From an uncultured Lachnospiraceae bacterium (GTDB lineage: Bacteria > Bacillota > Clostridia > Lachnospirales > Lachnospiraceae), in NCBI GenBank assembly GCA_910577955.1, contig CAJTNC010000003.1, positions 118,106 to 182,105 on the forward strand: DNA of 64,000 bases. Direction: 5' to 3'. Both the position numbers and the translations under genes were made by a program. The notes under the pieces are model-generated. The model made no database searches, had not been told where the DNA came from, and worked only from the letters and a program-made list of their open reading frames with translations. This document shows positions 51,884-60,775 of this stretch, one piece after another (position 1 is the stretch's first letter; each line of letters begins with the position of its first letter).

Positions 51884-52537
51884 ATGGCTGAGATTCTGAT
51901 CGTGGAGGACGAACCTTCCATCAACGAACTGATCAAAAAGAATTTATGTCTGGCAGGGCATCACTGCACTCAGGTTTTTGACGGGGATGAGGCGATTGCA
52001 TTGTCGGGATGTGAGAAATTCGATCTGATCATACTGGATATCATGCTGCCGGGGGCGGACGGCTACGAGGTGCTTGAACAGATCCGTGGAACGCCCGTTA
52101 TCTTTCTGACCGCAAAAAGCGAACTGTCCGACAAACTGCGGGGGCTGCGCAGAGGGGCGGACGACTATATCACGAAACCGTTCCAGATGCTGGAGCTTGC
52201 GGCCAGAGTGGAGGCATTGCTCAGACGAACAAAGAAGACGGAAAAGTATTTTGAACTGGATCATGTCAGAGTGGATTTTGAAAGCAGAATGATCTATGCG
52301 GACGGCAGCCCCGTGGACTGTACGCCTAAGGAGTATGAGCTCTTTGAAACTCTTGTGAAAAACCGCAATATAGCGTTATCCAGAGAAAAGCTGCTTGATC
52401 TGGTCTGGGGGTTCGACTTTGAGGGAGGCACCCGCACGGTGGATGTGCATATCCAGAGGCTGCGGGCCAAGCTGCGCTTGGAGAAACAGATCGCCACAGT
52501 CTACAAGCTGGGCTACCGTCTGGAGGCGCCTTTATGA
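51884..52537 (+). CDS. OmpR/PhoB-family response regulator
   Basis: A 217-residue two-component response regulator. The receiver domain starts AEILIVEDEPSINELI, with phosphoacceptor Asp52 in LIILDIMLPGADGYEV, and conserved Thr and Lys in VIFLTAK and DDYITKPF. The C-terminal winged helix spans about 125-217 with CTPKEYELFETLVKN and RTVDVHIQRLRAKL. An upstream ATG at 51872 (adding MVVQ) sits right against AGGGAAAGGG. It overlaps the kinase gene by four bases and has a direct-repeat box upstream, so it is probably autoregulated. Confidence 0.95.
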   Translation: MAEILIVEDEPSINELIKKNLCLAGHHCTQVFDGDEAIALSGCEKFDLIILDIMLPGADGYEVLEQIRGTPVIFLTAKSELSDKLRGLRRGADDYITKPFQMLELAARVEALLRRTKKTEKYFELDHVRVDFESRMIYADGSPVDCTPKEYELFETLVKNRNIALSREKLLDLVWGFDFEGGTRTVDVHIQRLRAKLRLEKQIATVYKLGYRLEAPL

Positions 52538-53955
52538 AGAAGAAAACATTTCTTGTGACTTTGTTTCTTTTCATCGTTTTTATAAATTCCAGCATGCTGA
52601 TCGTTTCCTTTATCACTCTGAGGGAGAGGCTCGCTGCGGAACGGGAGAAGGTTCTGGCGGAACACTATGTGATCTCCTCCGGTCTGATCAAGGATATGCA
52701 GGCGGTGGATAATCGCGGCGGCGATGTGGAGGCTTCCATGGATGAGTTGATGAGAACCTACGCGCGCTATTCCCAGAACAGGGACAATGAGCTTGCGGTG
52801 TCCTGCGATGGGAAGTGGATCTGGTGGGCGGGGGAGACTGCGCCGACTGAGAATCCGGGAAGTCTTGCCGGACAGGCTAATCAGTCCGGGCGGATGGTTT
52901 TTGTGCGGAGCAAACCGTCATGGAAGCTTTGTGTCTACGGTCGGTTTCCCGCTCCTTTTCAGGCCTACGGGTTCTGGTACTGTACCGGTCTTTCGGATAC
53001 TCTGAAGGGGTGGAGAGAGATGAAAAACATGCTCTTTGGAGTGAGCGCGGCAGTGACCTTTGTTCTGGCGCTTTTTCTGGTAAAATTTCTGGATATTCTG
53101 TTTAAGCCGCTACGGGAAATTTCCGTGGCCTCCCGTGTCATAGCGGAGGGGGATTACCACGCCCGCCTGCAGGTCAGCGGAAAGGATGAGATTGCGGTGA
53201 TGGCGGACCACTTTAACCGGATGGCCGAACAGGTGGAATCCCATATAAAGCTTCTGCAGGAAACAGCGGACAAAAAGCAGCAGTTTATCGATAATTTTGC
53301 TCACGAGCTGAGAACGCCGCTGACCGCTATCTTCGGGTATGCGGAATATCTGCAGAAAGCGCCGGCATCGGAGGAGGAGCGTCTGGAGTGCACACAGTTT
53401 ATCATGTCCCAGTGCACCAGACTCCAAAATATGGCCTACCAGCTTCTTGATCTGGCTTCGCTGCGGGAGATAGAGATGCAGTTGTGTCCGGTAGAGGAAC
53501 TGTTTCGGCGGGTATGCGAAATCATGCGGGTGAAGGCGGAGAAAAGCGGGATTGGTTTGACTTACGTCTGCCACGGGGAATGCGCTGCCGGAGACATGGA
53601 GCTTCTGATCACTGTTTTCAGCAACCTGATCGACAATGCACTGAAGGCAAGCTCTGCCGGTTCTGCAGTCCGGCTGGAGGCGAAAAAGGCGGGAGAACAA
53701 GTGATGTTGGAAGTGAAGGATCAGGGGATCGGCATGACGGCAGAACAGATCGCCCATATTAAAGAGGCTTTTTACCGCGTGGACAGATCCAGAAGCCGAG
53801 CGGCGGGCGGAGCGGGACTTGGACTCTCCATCTGTGAGAAGATCGTGCAGCTTCACGGCGGGAGTCTGGAGTTTATTTCTAAGTCCGGGGAGGGAACAAC
53901 AGCAAGGATTTTTCTTCCCTGCGAAAAGGAGGAAGAAGCAGAATTTCGGACATAG
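52534..53955 (+). CDS. Sensor histidine kinase
   Basis: A 473-residue membrane kinase. Two transmembrane helices (about 6-28 and 168-188) bracket an extracytoplasmic sensing domain of some 140 residues. A HAMP linker (about 188-240) leads to the HisKA domain with His257 in FIDNFAHELRTPLTAIFGYAEYL, and the HATPase domain has NLIDNALKAS (N box), VKDQGIGM (G1) and GGAGLGLSI (G2). It phosphorylates the overlapping response regulator. The stimulus is unknown; no transporter accompanies the pair. Confidence 0.95.
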   Translation: MKKKTFLVTLFLFIVFINSSMLIVSFITLRERLAAEREKVLAEHYVISSGLIKDMQAVDNRGGDVEASMDELMRTYARYSQNRDNELAVSCDGKWIWWAGETAPTENPGSLAGQANQSGRMVFVRSKPSWKLCVYGRFPAPFQAYGFWYCTGLSDTLKGWREMKNMLFGVSAAVTFVLALFLVKFLDILFKPLREISVASRVIAEGDYHARLQVSGKDEIAVMADHFNRMAEQVESHIKLLQETADKKQQFIDNFAHELRTPLTAIFGYAEYLQKAPASEEERLECTQFIMSQCTRLQNMAYQLLDLASLREIEMQLCPVEELFRRVCEIMRVKAEKSGIGLTYVCHGECAAGDMELLITVFSNLIDNALKASSAGSAVRLEAKKAGEQVMLEVKDQGIGMTAEQIAHIKEAFYRVDRSRSRAAGGAGLGLSICEKIVQLHGGSLEFISKSGEGTTARIFLPCEKEEEAEFRT

Positions 53956-53963
53956 TAAATTTT

Positions 53964-53981
53964 TTTACAACTCCGTAACAG
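53964..53981 (+). promoter_or_regulatory. Response-regulator box before secreted protein gene
   Basis: TTTACAACTCCGTAACAG matches the box before the response regulator at 15 of 18 positions, with the same TTTACA-N5-GTAACA direct repeat. GTAACA is spaced 17 bases from a TAATAT -10-like hexamer (53998-54003). A further GTAACAG occurs at 54024-54030. Confidence 0.6.
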
Positions 53982-54142
53982 GATGTATATTTTTTCGTAA
54001 TATTGTTTCGCTATTCTGGCATTGTAACAGAGAGATGATAGGCAATTGCGGAACGCTGTATTCTACAGTATTGTTTGATAAAAATAATAAAATCAATGTG
54101 TTTCGCAGACGCCTGACAGTGCAGAGAGAGTGAGGAGAGAAA

Positions 54143-55072
54143 ATGAAGGCAGACAGAAACAGGAAAAAATCGAATGGAAGAAAAAGCATAAGGTTCGGAA
54201 AGATCGCAGCAACGGTCCTTGCGGTCAGCAGTATCAGCGCAGGGGTGTTCGGACTTGTGGCGGAGGTGAGCGCACAGGTCGGAGCAAACGAGATGGAGAT
54301 GGTTCCGACCAGCTATCATGTGCCGGCGGCGATGTCCGTTCCGGAGATACAGACGGCGGGGGAAATCACAGAGAATACCCGTGAGGCGGGTGATGATGCG
54401 GACGGCAAAAGGAATTCTGAGACCGTTGGAACGAAGGCTTATCATATCAGCATGAGCAGTATGAACAAGGGAGAACCCACCTCCATCGATCTGACCATGG
54501 AGGAGGCGGCAGCGTTTGGCGTGAAGTATTTGGAAGATATCATGGGGCTTGACGCGGCCGGAATGAATGTCTATATGATGTATAACAGCGGCACCGTCAC
54601 GTTCCCGCGGGCTTTCTGGTACGGGGATGTGCGGTTTGGTGAGGAGGTTAAGACGGAGGATGACACCTGGAGCTTTTTTATCGATGCGGTCACGGGGGAA
54701 CTCTTTATGATCAGCTGCGCGGAGACACTGGATGTGGATGTGCCCTTAGCGTATGACGCTTCTCTGGAAGACAATTACGGCGTCTATGCGGAGGCGGCGA
54801 AGGAAGTGTCGGAGCGCTGTAATCTGGTGGGCGGTCCTGTGGCGGATGTAAAATACGGCACTCAGGGCTATGGGGGCAACAATCCGGATATCACCATGGA
54901 AGTGACGGGAAGTAACGGGCAGATGGCAATTCTGACATTCTCCCGCTATAATCAGAGGCTTCTCGGGATCATCACGGACACCTCCAACGAAATTTCGGAG
55001 AAGGCGATGGAGGATCTTGCAAGCGGTAAGGTGACTTCGGAGGATGTGGAGACGATTACAGTACATTTTTAA
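54143..55072 (+). CDS. Membrane-anchored or secreted protein, unknown function
   Basis: A 309-residue exported protein. A basic start (residues 1-19) and a hydrophobic segment (about 22-44) ending in SAQ form a signal or anchor. The middle holds TMEEAAAFGVKYLEDIMGLDAAG and AFWYGDVRFGEEVKTEDDTWSFFIDAVTGELFMIS, a PepSY-like pattern of beta strands ending in a turn after D-A-x-T-G. I do not recognise the family with confidence. Directly behind the two-component system and sharing its upstream box, it is the likely output or a sensor-modulating protein. Confidence 0.75.
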   Translation: MKADRNRKKSNGRKSIRFGKIAATVLAVSSISAGVFGLVAEVSAQVGANEMEMVPTSYHVPAAMSVPEIQTAGEITENTREAGDDADGKRNSETVGTKAYHISMSSMNKGEPTSIDLTMEEAAAFGVKYLEDIMGLDAAGMNVYMMYNSGTVTFPRAFWYGDVRFGEEVKTEDDTWSFFIDAVTGELFMISCAETLDVDVPLAYDASLEDNYGVYAEAAKEVSERCNLVGGPVADVKYGTQGYGGNNPDITMEVTGSNGQMAILTFSRYNQRLLGIITDTSNEISEKAMEDLASGKVTSEDVETITVHF

Positions 55073-55096
55073 GGAAGTCACTGCAAAATAAAATAC

Positions 55097-55125
55097 TTGA
55101 CAGTCCGGGAAAAAGCCACTAGAAT
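55097..55125 (+). promoter_or_regulatory. Promoter of the T-box/pheST transcript
   Basis: Perfect -35 TTGACA (55097-55102), 17-base spacer, -10 TAGAAT (55120-55125). The T-box leader begins a few bases later. Confidence 0.82.
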
Positions 55126-55131
55126 GTAGAA

Positions 55132-55462
55132 TAGTTTAAACGCTGTGACGGTGCAAAAGAGTAAGTTATCCCCCACAGAGAGAAAAGGTCATCGGCTGAA
55201 AGCCTTTTCGGGTTCCGGCGAAGCTTAATTTCACACCTGAGCGGTTTCCGGGAAAATGATATGACGGATCTGAGGGCAAGTGCATTGAATTGTATAAGAT
55301 TTTCAGATAAGTCTGAGTGAGTAGCGGAAAACGGTATAAGGCACGTTACGCCAAAAGAGAGTCTGTCACGAATGATCGACAGGAAGCAGGGTGGTACCGC
55401 GGAGAGATTTCGTCCCTTGCATGAATATTTCGGAAACGGAATATGCGTGCGGGGGATTTTTT
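55132..55462 (+). ncRNA. T-box riboswitch, phenylalanine type
   Basis: A leader of about 330 bases. The invariant T-box AGGGTGGTACCGCGG lies at 55388-55402 and would pair with the acceptor end of uncharged tRNA to form the antiterminator. A competing terminator (55413-55462) has a 16-bp stem with some G-U pairs and a T-run at 55457-55462. Stem I contains a candidate Phe specifier, TTC at 55230-55232 followed by A, consistent with the pheST genes downstream. Uncharged tRNA-Phe would raise PheRS expression. Specifier position is by eye. Confidence 0.9.
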
Positions 55463-55517
55463 ATTTCTCAAAACAGTAGAAATACGGAGAAAGAAACGGA
55501 AGGAAAGGGAAGGGAAA

Positions 55518-56555
55518 ATGAAAGAAAAACTGGAACAGATACGGGCAAAGGCGATTGAACAGATTGCGCTGATGGAAAGCGGCGAGGCGTCAGCCGCACT
55601 GGAAAAATTGAATGACGTTCGTGTCAATATGCTCGGTAAGAAGGGCGAGTTGACCGCAGTGCTAAAAGGCATGAAAGATGTGGCGCCGGAGGACAGGCCG
55701 AAAGTCGGACAGATGGTGAACGATGCCAGAGCTGAGATCGAAGCGGCTCTTGAGAACGCAAAAAAGAAACTGGAGCGGGCCCTCAGGGAGGCTGCCATGA
55801 AAGCGGAAGTGATCGACGTGACGCTGCCGGCAAAGAAGAACGAAATGGGCCACAGACATCCGAATTTTATTGTGCTGGAAGAAGTGGAGCGCATTTTCGT
55901 CGGTATGGGTTACGAGGTTGTGGAAGGCCCTGAGATCGAGAAGGACTATTATAATTTTGAAGCGCTGAATATTCCGGCGGATCATCCGGCAAAGGATGAA
56001 CAGGATACTTTTTATATCAATGGAGATATCTTGCTGCGAACTCAGACCTCGCCGGTACAGGTTCGCACAATGGAGCAGAAAAAGCCTCCGATCAGGATGC
56101 TTGCGCCGGGCAGAGTGTTCCGTTCCGATGAAGTGGATGCGACCCATTCACCCTCCTTCCACCAGATCGAGGGCATGGTCATCGATAAGGGGATTACCTT
56201 TGCGGATCTGAAGGGAACGCTGCAGGAGTTTGCAAAGGAACTTTACGGACCGGAGACTAAGGTAAAATTCCGTCCACATCATTTCCCCTTCACGGAGCCT
56301 TCCGCCGAGATGGATGTGAGCTGTTTCAAGTGCGGCGGCAAGGGCTGCCGGTTCTGCAAGGGCGAGGGCTGGATCGAGATTTTGGGCTGCGGTATGGTGC
56401 ACCCGAAAGTGCTGCGCATGAGCGGCATCGATCCGGAGGAGTATTCCGGTTTTGCTTTCGGTATGGGACTTGAGCGTATCTCCCTGTTGAAGTATGAGAT
56501 AGACGATATGCGTCTGCTCTACGAAAACGACGTGAGATTCCTGAAACAGTTTTAG
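55518..56555 (+). CDS. pheS: Phenylalanyl-tRNA synthetase alpha subunit
   Basis: The catalytic alpha chain of the (alpha-beta)2 PheRS, charging tRNA-Phe. 345 residues: an N-terminal coiled coil (about 1-85), then class II motif 2 region (RTQTSPVQVRTMEQKKPPIRMLAPGRVFRSDEVDATHSPSFHQIEGM) and motif 3 (GFAFGMGLERISLLKYEIDDMRLLYENDVRFLKQF). A cysteine pair set, CFKCGGKGCRFCKGEGW, forms a zinc-finger-like insertion seen in many Firmicute PheS. ATG 55518 with GGGAAGGG upstream lies beyond the T-box terminator. Confidence 0.97.
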   Translation: MKEKLEQIRAKAIEQIALMESGEASAALEKLNDVRVNMLGKKGELTAVLKGMKDVAPEDRPKVGQMVNDARAEIEAALENAKKKLERALREAAMKAEVIDVTLPAKKNEMGHRHPNFIVLEEVERIFVGMGYEVVEGPEIEKDYYNFEALNIPADHPAKDEQDTFYINGDILLRTQTSPVQVRTMEQKKPPIRMLAPGRVFRSDEVDATHSPSFHQIEGMVIDKGITFADLKGTLQEFAKELYGPETKVKFRPHHFPFTEPSAEMDVSCFKCGGKGCRFCKGEGWIEILGCGMVHPKVLRMSGIDPEEYSGFAFGMGLERISLLKYEIDDMRLLYENDVRFLKQF

Positions 56556-56619
56556 CGTTTTGTTTGACAAAGTAAAAATATAATGAAAAAAGCTTATATC
56601 AGAATAGGAGATAGTCAAA

Positions 56620-59040
56620 ATGAATACAGCATTATCATGGATCAAAGCTTATGTGCCGGATCTTGCCTGCACGGATCAGGAATTCTGCGATGCGATGACC
56701 CTGTCCGGCACAAAGTGTGAAGGATATGAAAGACTGGATAAAAATCTGGAAAAAATCGTGGTGGGGGAGATCAAAGAGATCGCGGCCCATCCCGATGCGG
56801 ATAAATTGATCGTTTGTCAGGTGAATATCGGCGATAAAACCATTCAGATCGTGACAGGGGCGCCCAACGTGAAAGTGGGCGACAAAGTGCCGGTGGTACT
56901 GGACGGCGGCAAGGTGGCGGGAGGCCACGACGGCGGAGCGCTGCCCGAGGATGGAATCGCGATCAAAGCCGGAAAGCTGCGGGGAGTACCTTCCGAAGGG
57001 ATGATGTGTTCCATAGAGGAGCTGGGTTCCGATCGGAATTTTTATCCGGAAGCGCCGGAATACGGTATCTATATTTTTGATGATTCTGTGAAGGCAGGAG
57101 ATGATGCCATTGAAGCTCTGGGTCTTAGGGACACAGTGTTTGAGTATGAGATCACCTCCAACCGGGTAGATTGCTACAGCATCATCGGCATTGCCAGAGA
57201 GGCGGCAGCTACCTTCCGCAAGCCTTTCCATGGGCCGGTTGTGAAGATTCAAAACGAGACCGGGAATGTAGACGATTATATTAAAGTGGACGTGAAGGAT
57301 AAAGATCTGTGTACCCGCTATTGCGCAAGAGTATGTACCGACATCAAAATTGCGCCCTCTCCTAAGTGGATGCAGAGAAGGTTAGCGGCCAGCGGCATCA
57401 GACCGATCAACAATCTGGTGGATATCACCAACTATGTGATGGAGGAGTACGGCCAGCCTATGCATGCCTACGATCTGGACACTATTGCCGGTCATCAGAT
57501 CATTGTGAGAAGAGCGAAGGACGGGGATGTGTTCACTACGTTGGACGGTCAGGAGCGGAAGTTGGACAGTGATGTGCTGATGATCTGCGACGGCGAAAAA
57601 GAAGTGGGTATTGCCGGTATCATGGGTGGTGAAAACTCCATGATCACAGACGAAGTAAAGACCGTTTTATTTGAAGCCGCTACGTTTAACGGCGCGAATA
57701 TCAGGAAGTCGGCAAAAAGGATCGGTCTGCGCACGGACGCTTCCGGAAAATTTGAGAAAGGGTTAGATCCCTACAATGCAAAGGCAGCTATCGACAGAGC
57801 ATGTCAGCTCATTGAAGAGTTAGGCTGCGGCAAAGTAATTGCGGGGACGGCGGATGTGCACGCACCTCTGAAAGAGCCTGTGAGAGTAAAGTTTGAGCCG
57901 GAGAAGATCAATGAATTTTTGGGCACTGAAATTCCGGCCGCTGATATGTTGGGATATTTTAAGGCGATTGAACTGGGGTATGATGAAGAGACAAACGAGA
58001 TCATCTGTCCGTCCTTTAGACAGGATCTGTTGTCCTTTGCAGATATTGCGGAGGAGGCGGCAAGGTTCTACGGATATGATAAGATTCCTACCACGCTGCC
58101 GAGTGGATCCGCCACAGCGGGCAAACTGCAATTTAAGATGCGCATAGAGCAGAAAGCAAGGGATATTGCGGAATACTGCGGTTTTTCTCAGGGAATGTGC
58201 TACTCCTTCGAGAGTCCCAAAGTGTTTGACAAGCTGCTTCTGCCGGAGGATTCTGCGTTCCGGAAAGCGATCGAGATCTCCAATCCGTTGGGAGAGGATT
58301 TCTCTGTTATGAGGACGATCTCCTTAAACGGTATGCTGACCAGTCTCTCCACCAATTTCAACAGAAGGAACAAAGTGTGCAGACTGTACGAACTGGGGAA
58401 TGTCTATTTGCCGAAGAGTCTGCCGCTTACCGAACTGCCGGAGGAGAGAATGCAGTTTACGTTAGGGTTTTACGGCGAGGGTGATTTCTTCACCTTGAAA
58501 GGCGTGGTCGAGGAGTTCTTGGAGAGTGTGGGACTCGCAGAAAAACCGGAATATGACCCGGAGGCCGGCATGAGTTTCCTGCATCCCGGCAGACAGGCGC
58601 GCGTTTGTTATGATGGGAAAGTGCTGGGTTATCTTGGCGAGGTTCATCCGGAAGTCTGCGAAAACTATGATATGAAGACAAGGGCTTATGTGGCAGTGCT
58701 TGACATGCCGGAGATCGTGCCCCTTGCCACCTTTGACAGGAAGTATGAGGGGATTGCAAAGTTCCCGGCGGTAATGCGTGATATCAGCATGGTGGTTCCC
58801 AAAGATATCAGAGTCGGGCAGATCGAGAAAATGTTGTCCCAGCGGGGCGGCAGGATTTTAGAGTCCTACAAACTGTTTGATATTTACGAGGGAAGCCAGA
58901 TCAAAGAAGGGTTCAAGTCCATAGCTTACAGTATTACGTTCCGGGCGAAAGATAAAACGTTAGAGGAAAACGATATTTCGACAGCCATGAAGAAAATTTT
59001 AAACGGGCTGCAGTCCCTTGGAATCGAACTGAGACAGTAA
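56620..59040 (+). CDS. pheT: Phenylalanyl-tRNA synthetase beta subunit
   Basis: The 806-residue beta chain with the standard domain order: EMAP/tRNA-binding domain (about 40-150, IVVGEIKEIAAHPDADKLIVCQVNIG), B3/B4 editing domain (about 210-380, ending GGENSMITDEVKTVLFEAATFN), B5, catalytic-like core and C-terminal anticodon-binding FDX-ACB domain (FPAVMRDISMVVPKDIRVGQIEKML). It starts 65 bases after pheS with AATAGGAGA upstream and is co-transcribed under T-box control. Confidence 0.97.
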   Translation: MNTALSWIKAYVPDLACTDQEFCDAMTLSGTKCEGYERLDKNLEKIVVGEIKEIAAHPDADKLIVCQVNIGDKTIQIVTGAPNVKVGDKVPVVLDGGKVAGGHDGGALPEDGIAIKAGKLRGVPSEGMMCSIEELGSDRNFYPEAPEYGIYIFDDSVKAGDDAIEALGLRDTVFEYEITSNRVDCYSIIGIAREAAATFRKPFHGPVVKIQNETGNVDDYIKVDVKDKDLCTRYCARVCTDIKIAPSPKWMQRRLAASGIRPINNLVDITNYVMEEYGQPMHAYDLDTIAGHQIIVRRAKDGDVFTTLDGQERKLDSDVLMICDGEKEVGIAGIMGGENSMITDEVKTVLFEAATFNGANIRKSAKRIGLRTDASGKFEKGLDPYNAKAAIDRACQLIEELGCGKVIAGTADVHAPLKEPVRVKFEPEKINEFLGTEIPAADMLGYFKAIELGYDEETNEIICPSFRQDLLSFADIAEEAARFYGYDKIPTTLPSGSATAGKLQFKMRIEQKARDIAEYCGFSQGMCYSFESPKVFDKLLLPEDSAFRKAIEISNPLGEDFSVMRTISLNGMLTSLSTNFNRRNKVCRLYELGNVYLPKSLPLTELPEERMQFTLGFYGEGDFFTLKGVVEEFLESVGLAEKPEYDPEAGMSFLHPGRQARVCYDGKVLGYLGEVHPEVCENYDMKTRAYVAVLDMPEIVPLATFDRKYEGIAKFPAVMRDISMVVPKDIRVGQIEKMLSQRGGRILESYKLFDIYEGSQIKEGFKSIAYSITFRAKDKTLEENDISTAMKKILNGLQSLGIELRQ

Positions 59041-59057
59041 TCTGCCGGAAGGCATGG

Positions 59058-59085
59058 ATCGGGCGCAAAGTTTTGCGCCCGATTT
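59058..59085 (+). terminator. Terminator after pheT
   Basis: A 12-bp perfect inverted repeat, ATCGGGCGCAAA with TTTGCGCCCGAT, ending in TTTCT. Confidence 0.85.
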
Positions 59086-59226
59086 CTGATGTAAGAGGGG
59101 GTATCTCATATAATTGCATGGACTTGCCTGTGCATTTGTGATAAGATAAAGGCGTCGTATGGAAACATAACATGAAAAAGAGGGAAAGCCTAAGGCGCTT
59201 TTACAGATATCATACGGGGGGAGAAA

Positions 59227-60639
59227 ATGAAATATTGGAAGGGGCAGAAAATAAAAGCGATAGTTGTCGTGCTGCTTTTTATGATGGCAGTGAGCGGATG
59301 CGGAAATACCGGCAAGCCGGAACAGGCCGTGGAAACCGCAGAACATGCCGCAGAGGAGAAAAATGAAAAGGAAACAGAGGGAGAGAAAGAAGATACTCTG
59401 AAAGATTCTGCAAAAGAGGATCCGGAACTGAAGTACATGGAACTTACCGAGGTGGAGGATTACTATGGTGATAAATCTGTGTATAAAGTTTATGCGCCCG
59501 GAGGAAACAATATCGAGAACGGCTTGCTTTTTTATTCGGATCACGGACTTACATTCTGTGCGTCTGTATATGGCAGCGATTTGAGCGAATATATGCTGGA
59601 AACGCTGGAATCTTCGGTAAAATTTGTGACGGATGAATTGGAGGAGGATTCTGAGTGTACAGATTTTGAGGTCAGTGAGGTATTGAAAAACGGGGAAGAC
59701 CTATATCAGATCGTCAAGGCTCAAAAAGAGGATTTCATCGGCTTATCTTATGAACTCAACCATATTTATTATATGGATATTCAGGAGGATGGAGCCGGGA
59801 TATTGTGGGATCTGGAACTGTATGAAATCGGAACGGATGAAGAGACGGATCTCATCATAGATGAATTGGGGGAATGTTATGAAATAGATTTGGATGATAT
59901 TAAGGCGGGCGGCGAATGGGCTGCGGCAAATGAAGAGTATTACAACAAGAGTAAAGAAAGATTACTACCGGAGACGATTTTGTGGTTCAATGCCACTTAT
60001 GCGCCGTTAACTTACAGCAATAACTGCGACTGGGAACTGGTGGGAGGAATGGAGCCCACAGAATATAATGCAGACTTTAATAAATATATTTTGGAAAGAG
60101 ATTGGGGAATAGAGGATAAGGATTCTGCAATAGAGACAATAGAAAACCTGAAGAAAAACGGACACAGGGCGAAATGCCGTGAGTGCATGGGAGAACTGAA
60201 AAAGCTGGGGATTCTGGGTGAAAGAAATGAGGAGAAATTGGTGCGCGCGCTTCAGGATGCCGGAATAAAAGAGGATCTTTACCGTTATGTGCTTGCCAAC
60301 CAGATGTACCGGAGCGGACTGGATGCCGATTATATTGCCGCATGGGATCTGTGCAGGGTCAATCAGTTGTATGCAGATTTTTATATCTGTGAGTATATGA
60401 CTTATGAGGATGCGATGGATGCGTCTCTTGAAAATTCTCTTATATTGCAGGAGATGTATTCTTCATGGGATGATATGGTGGTCGCCTATCTGATAGGATA
60501 TCAGTTCTGGCGGAGCGATCCTATGACAACGGAGGATTCGCCGACGGCAAAACGTTATCAATGCTATTTGGATTTGCTAGAGATGGAGGATGGACCCTAT
60601 ACGCTGGACTGGAATATGGAGCTTGAGAAAAGCTGGTAA
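59227..60639 (+). CDS. Lipoprotein of unknown function, DUF1266-like end
   Basis: A 470-residue exported lipoprotein. A signal peptide (residues 1-24) ends in the lipobox VSGC with Cys25, followed by an acidic linker (about 30-70) of Glu/Lys repeats. The rest is soluble and acidic. The C-terminal half (about 265-460), with ERDWGIEDKDSAIETIENLKKNGHRAKC and AWDLCRVNQLYADFYICEYMTYEDAMDAS, resembles DUF1266 proteins, a family without known function. It is monocistronic between the pheT terminator and the M18 peptidase gene; GGGGGGAGAAA precedes the start. Confidence 0.8.
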   Translation: MKYWKGQKIKAIVVVLLFMMAVSGCGNTGKPEQAVETAEHAAEEKNEKETEGEKEDTLKDSAKEDPELKYMELTEVEDYYGDKSVYKVYAPGGNNIENGLLFYSDHGLTFCASVYGSDLSEYMLETLESSVKFVTDELEEDSECTDFEVSEVLKNGEDLYQIVKAQKEDFIGLSYELNHIYYMDIQEDGAGILWDLELYEIGTDEETDLIIDELGECYEIDLDDIKAGGEWAAANEEYYNKSKERLLPETILWFNATYAPLTYSNNCDWELVGGMEPTEYNADFNKYILERDWGIEDKDSAIETIENLKKNGHRAKCRECMGELKKLGILGERNEEKLVRALQDAGIKEDLYRYVLANQMYRSGLDADYIAAWDLCRVNQLYADFYICEYMTYEDAMDASLENSLILQEMYSSWDDMVVAYLIGYQFWRSDPMTTEDSPTAKRYQCYLDLLEMEDGPYTLDWNMELEKSW

Positions 60640-60775
60640 GTGATGAGGAATGGTCAGTGGTCTGCGTATTAAGTCCGGAAGATGTGGAGAGTATACTAAT
60701 AAAACAGAAATGGCGGTCTTAAAATATAAAGAGCAAAATTTAATTTTGTATATAGAAACAGGAGGAATAAGAACA

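Noticed and set aside
56567..56588. TTGACA and TATAAT before pheT
   Set aside because: The spacer is only nine bases, far too short for a sigma-A promoter; pheT is in the pheS transcript.
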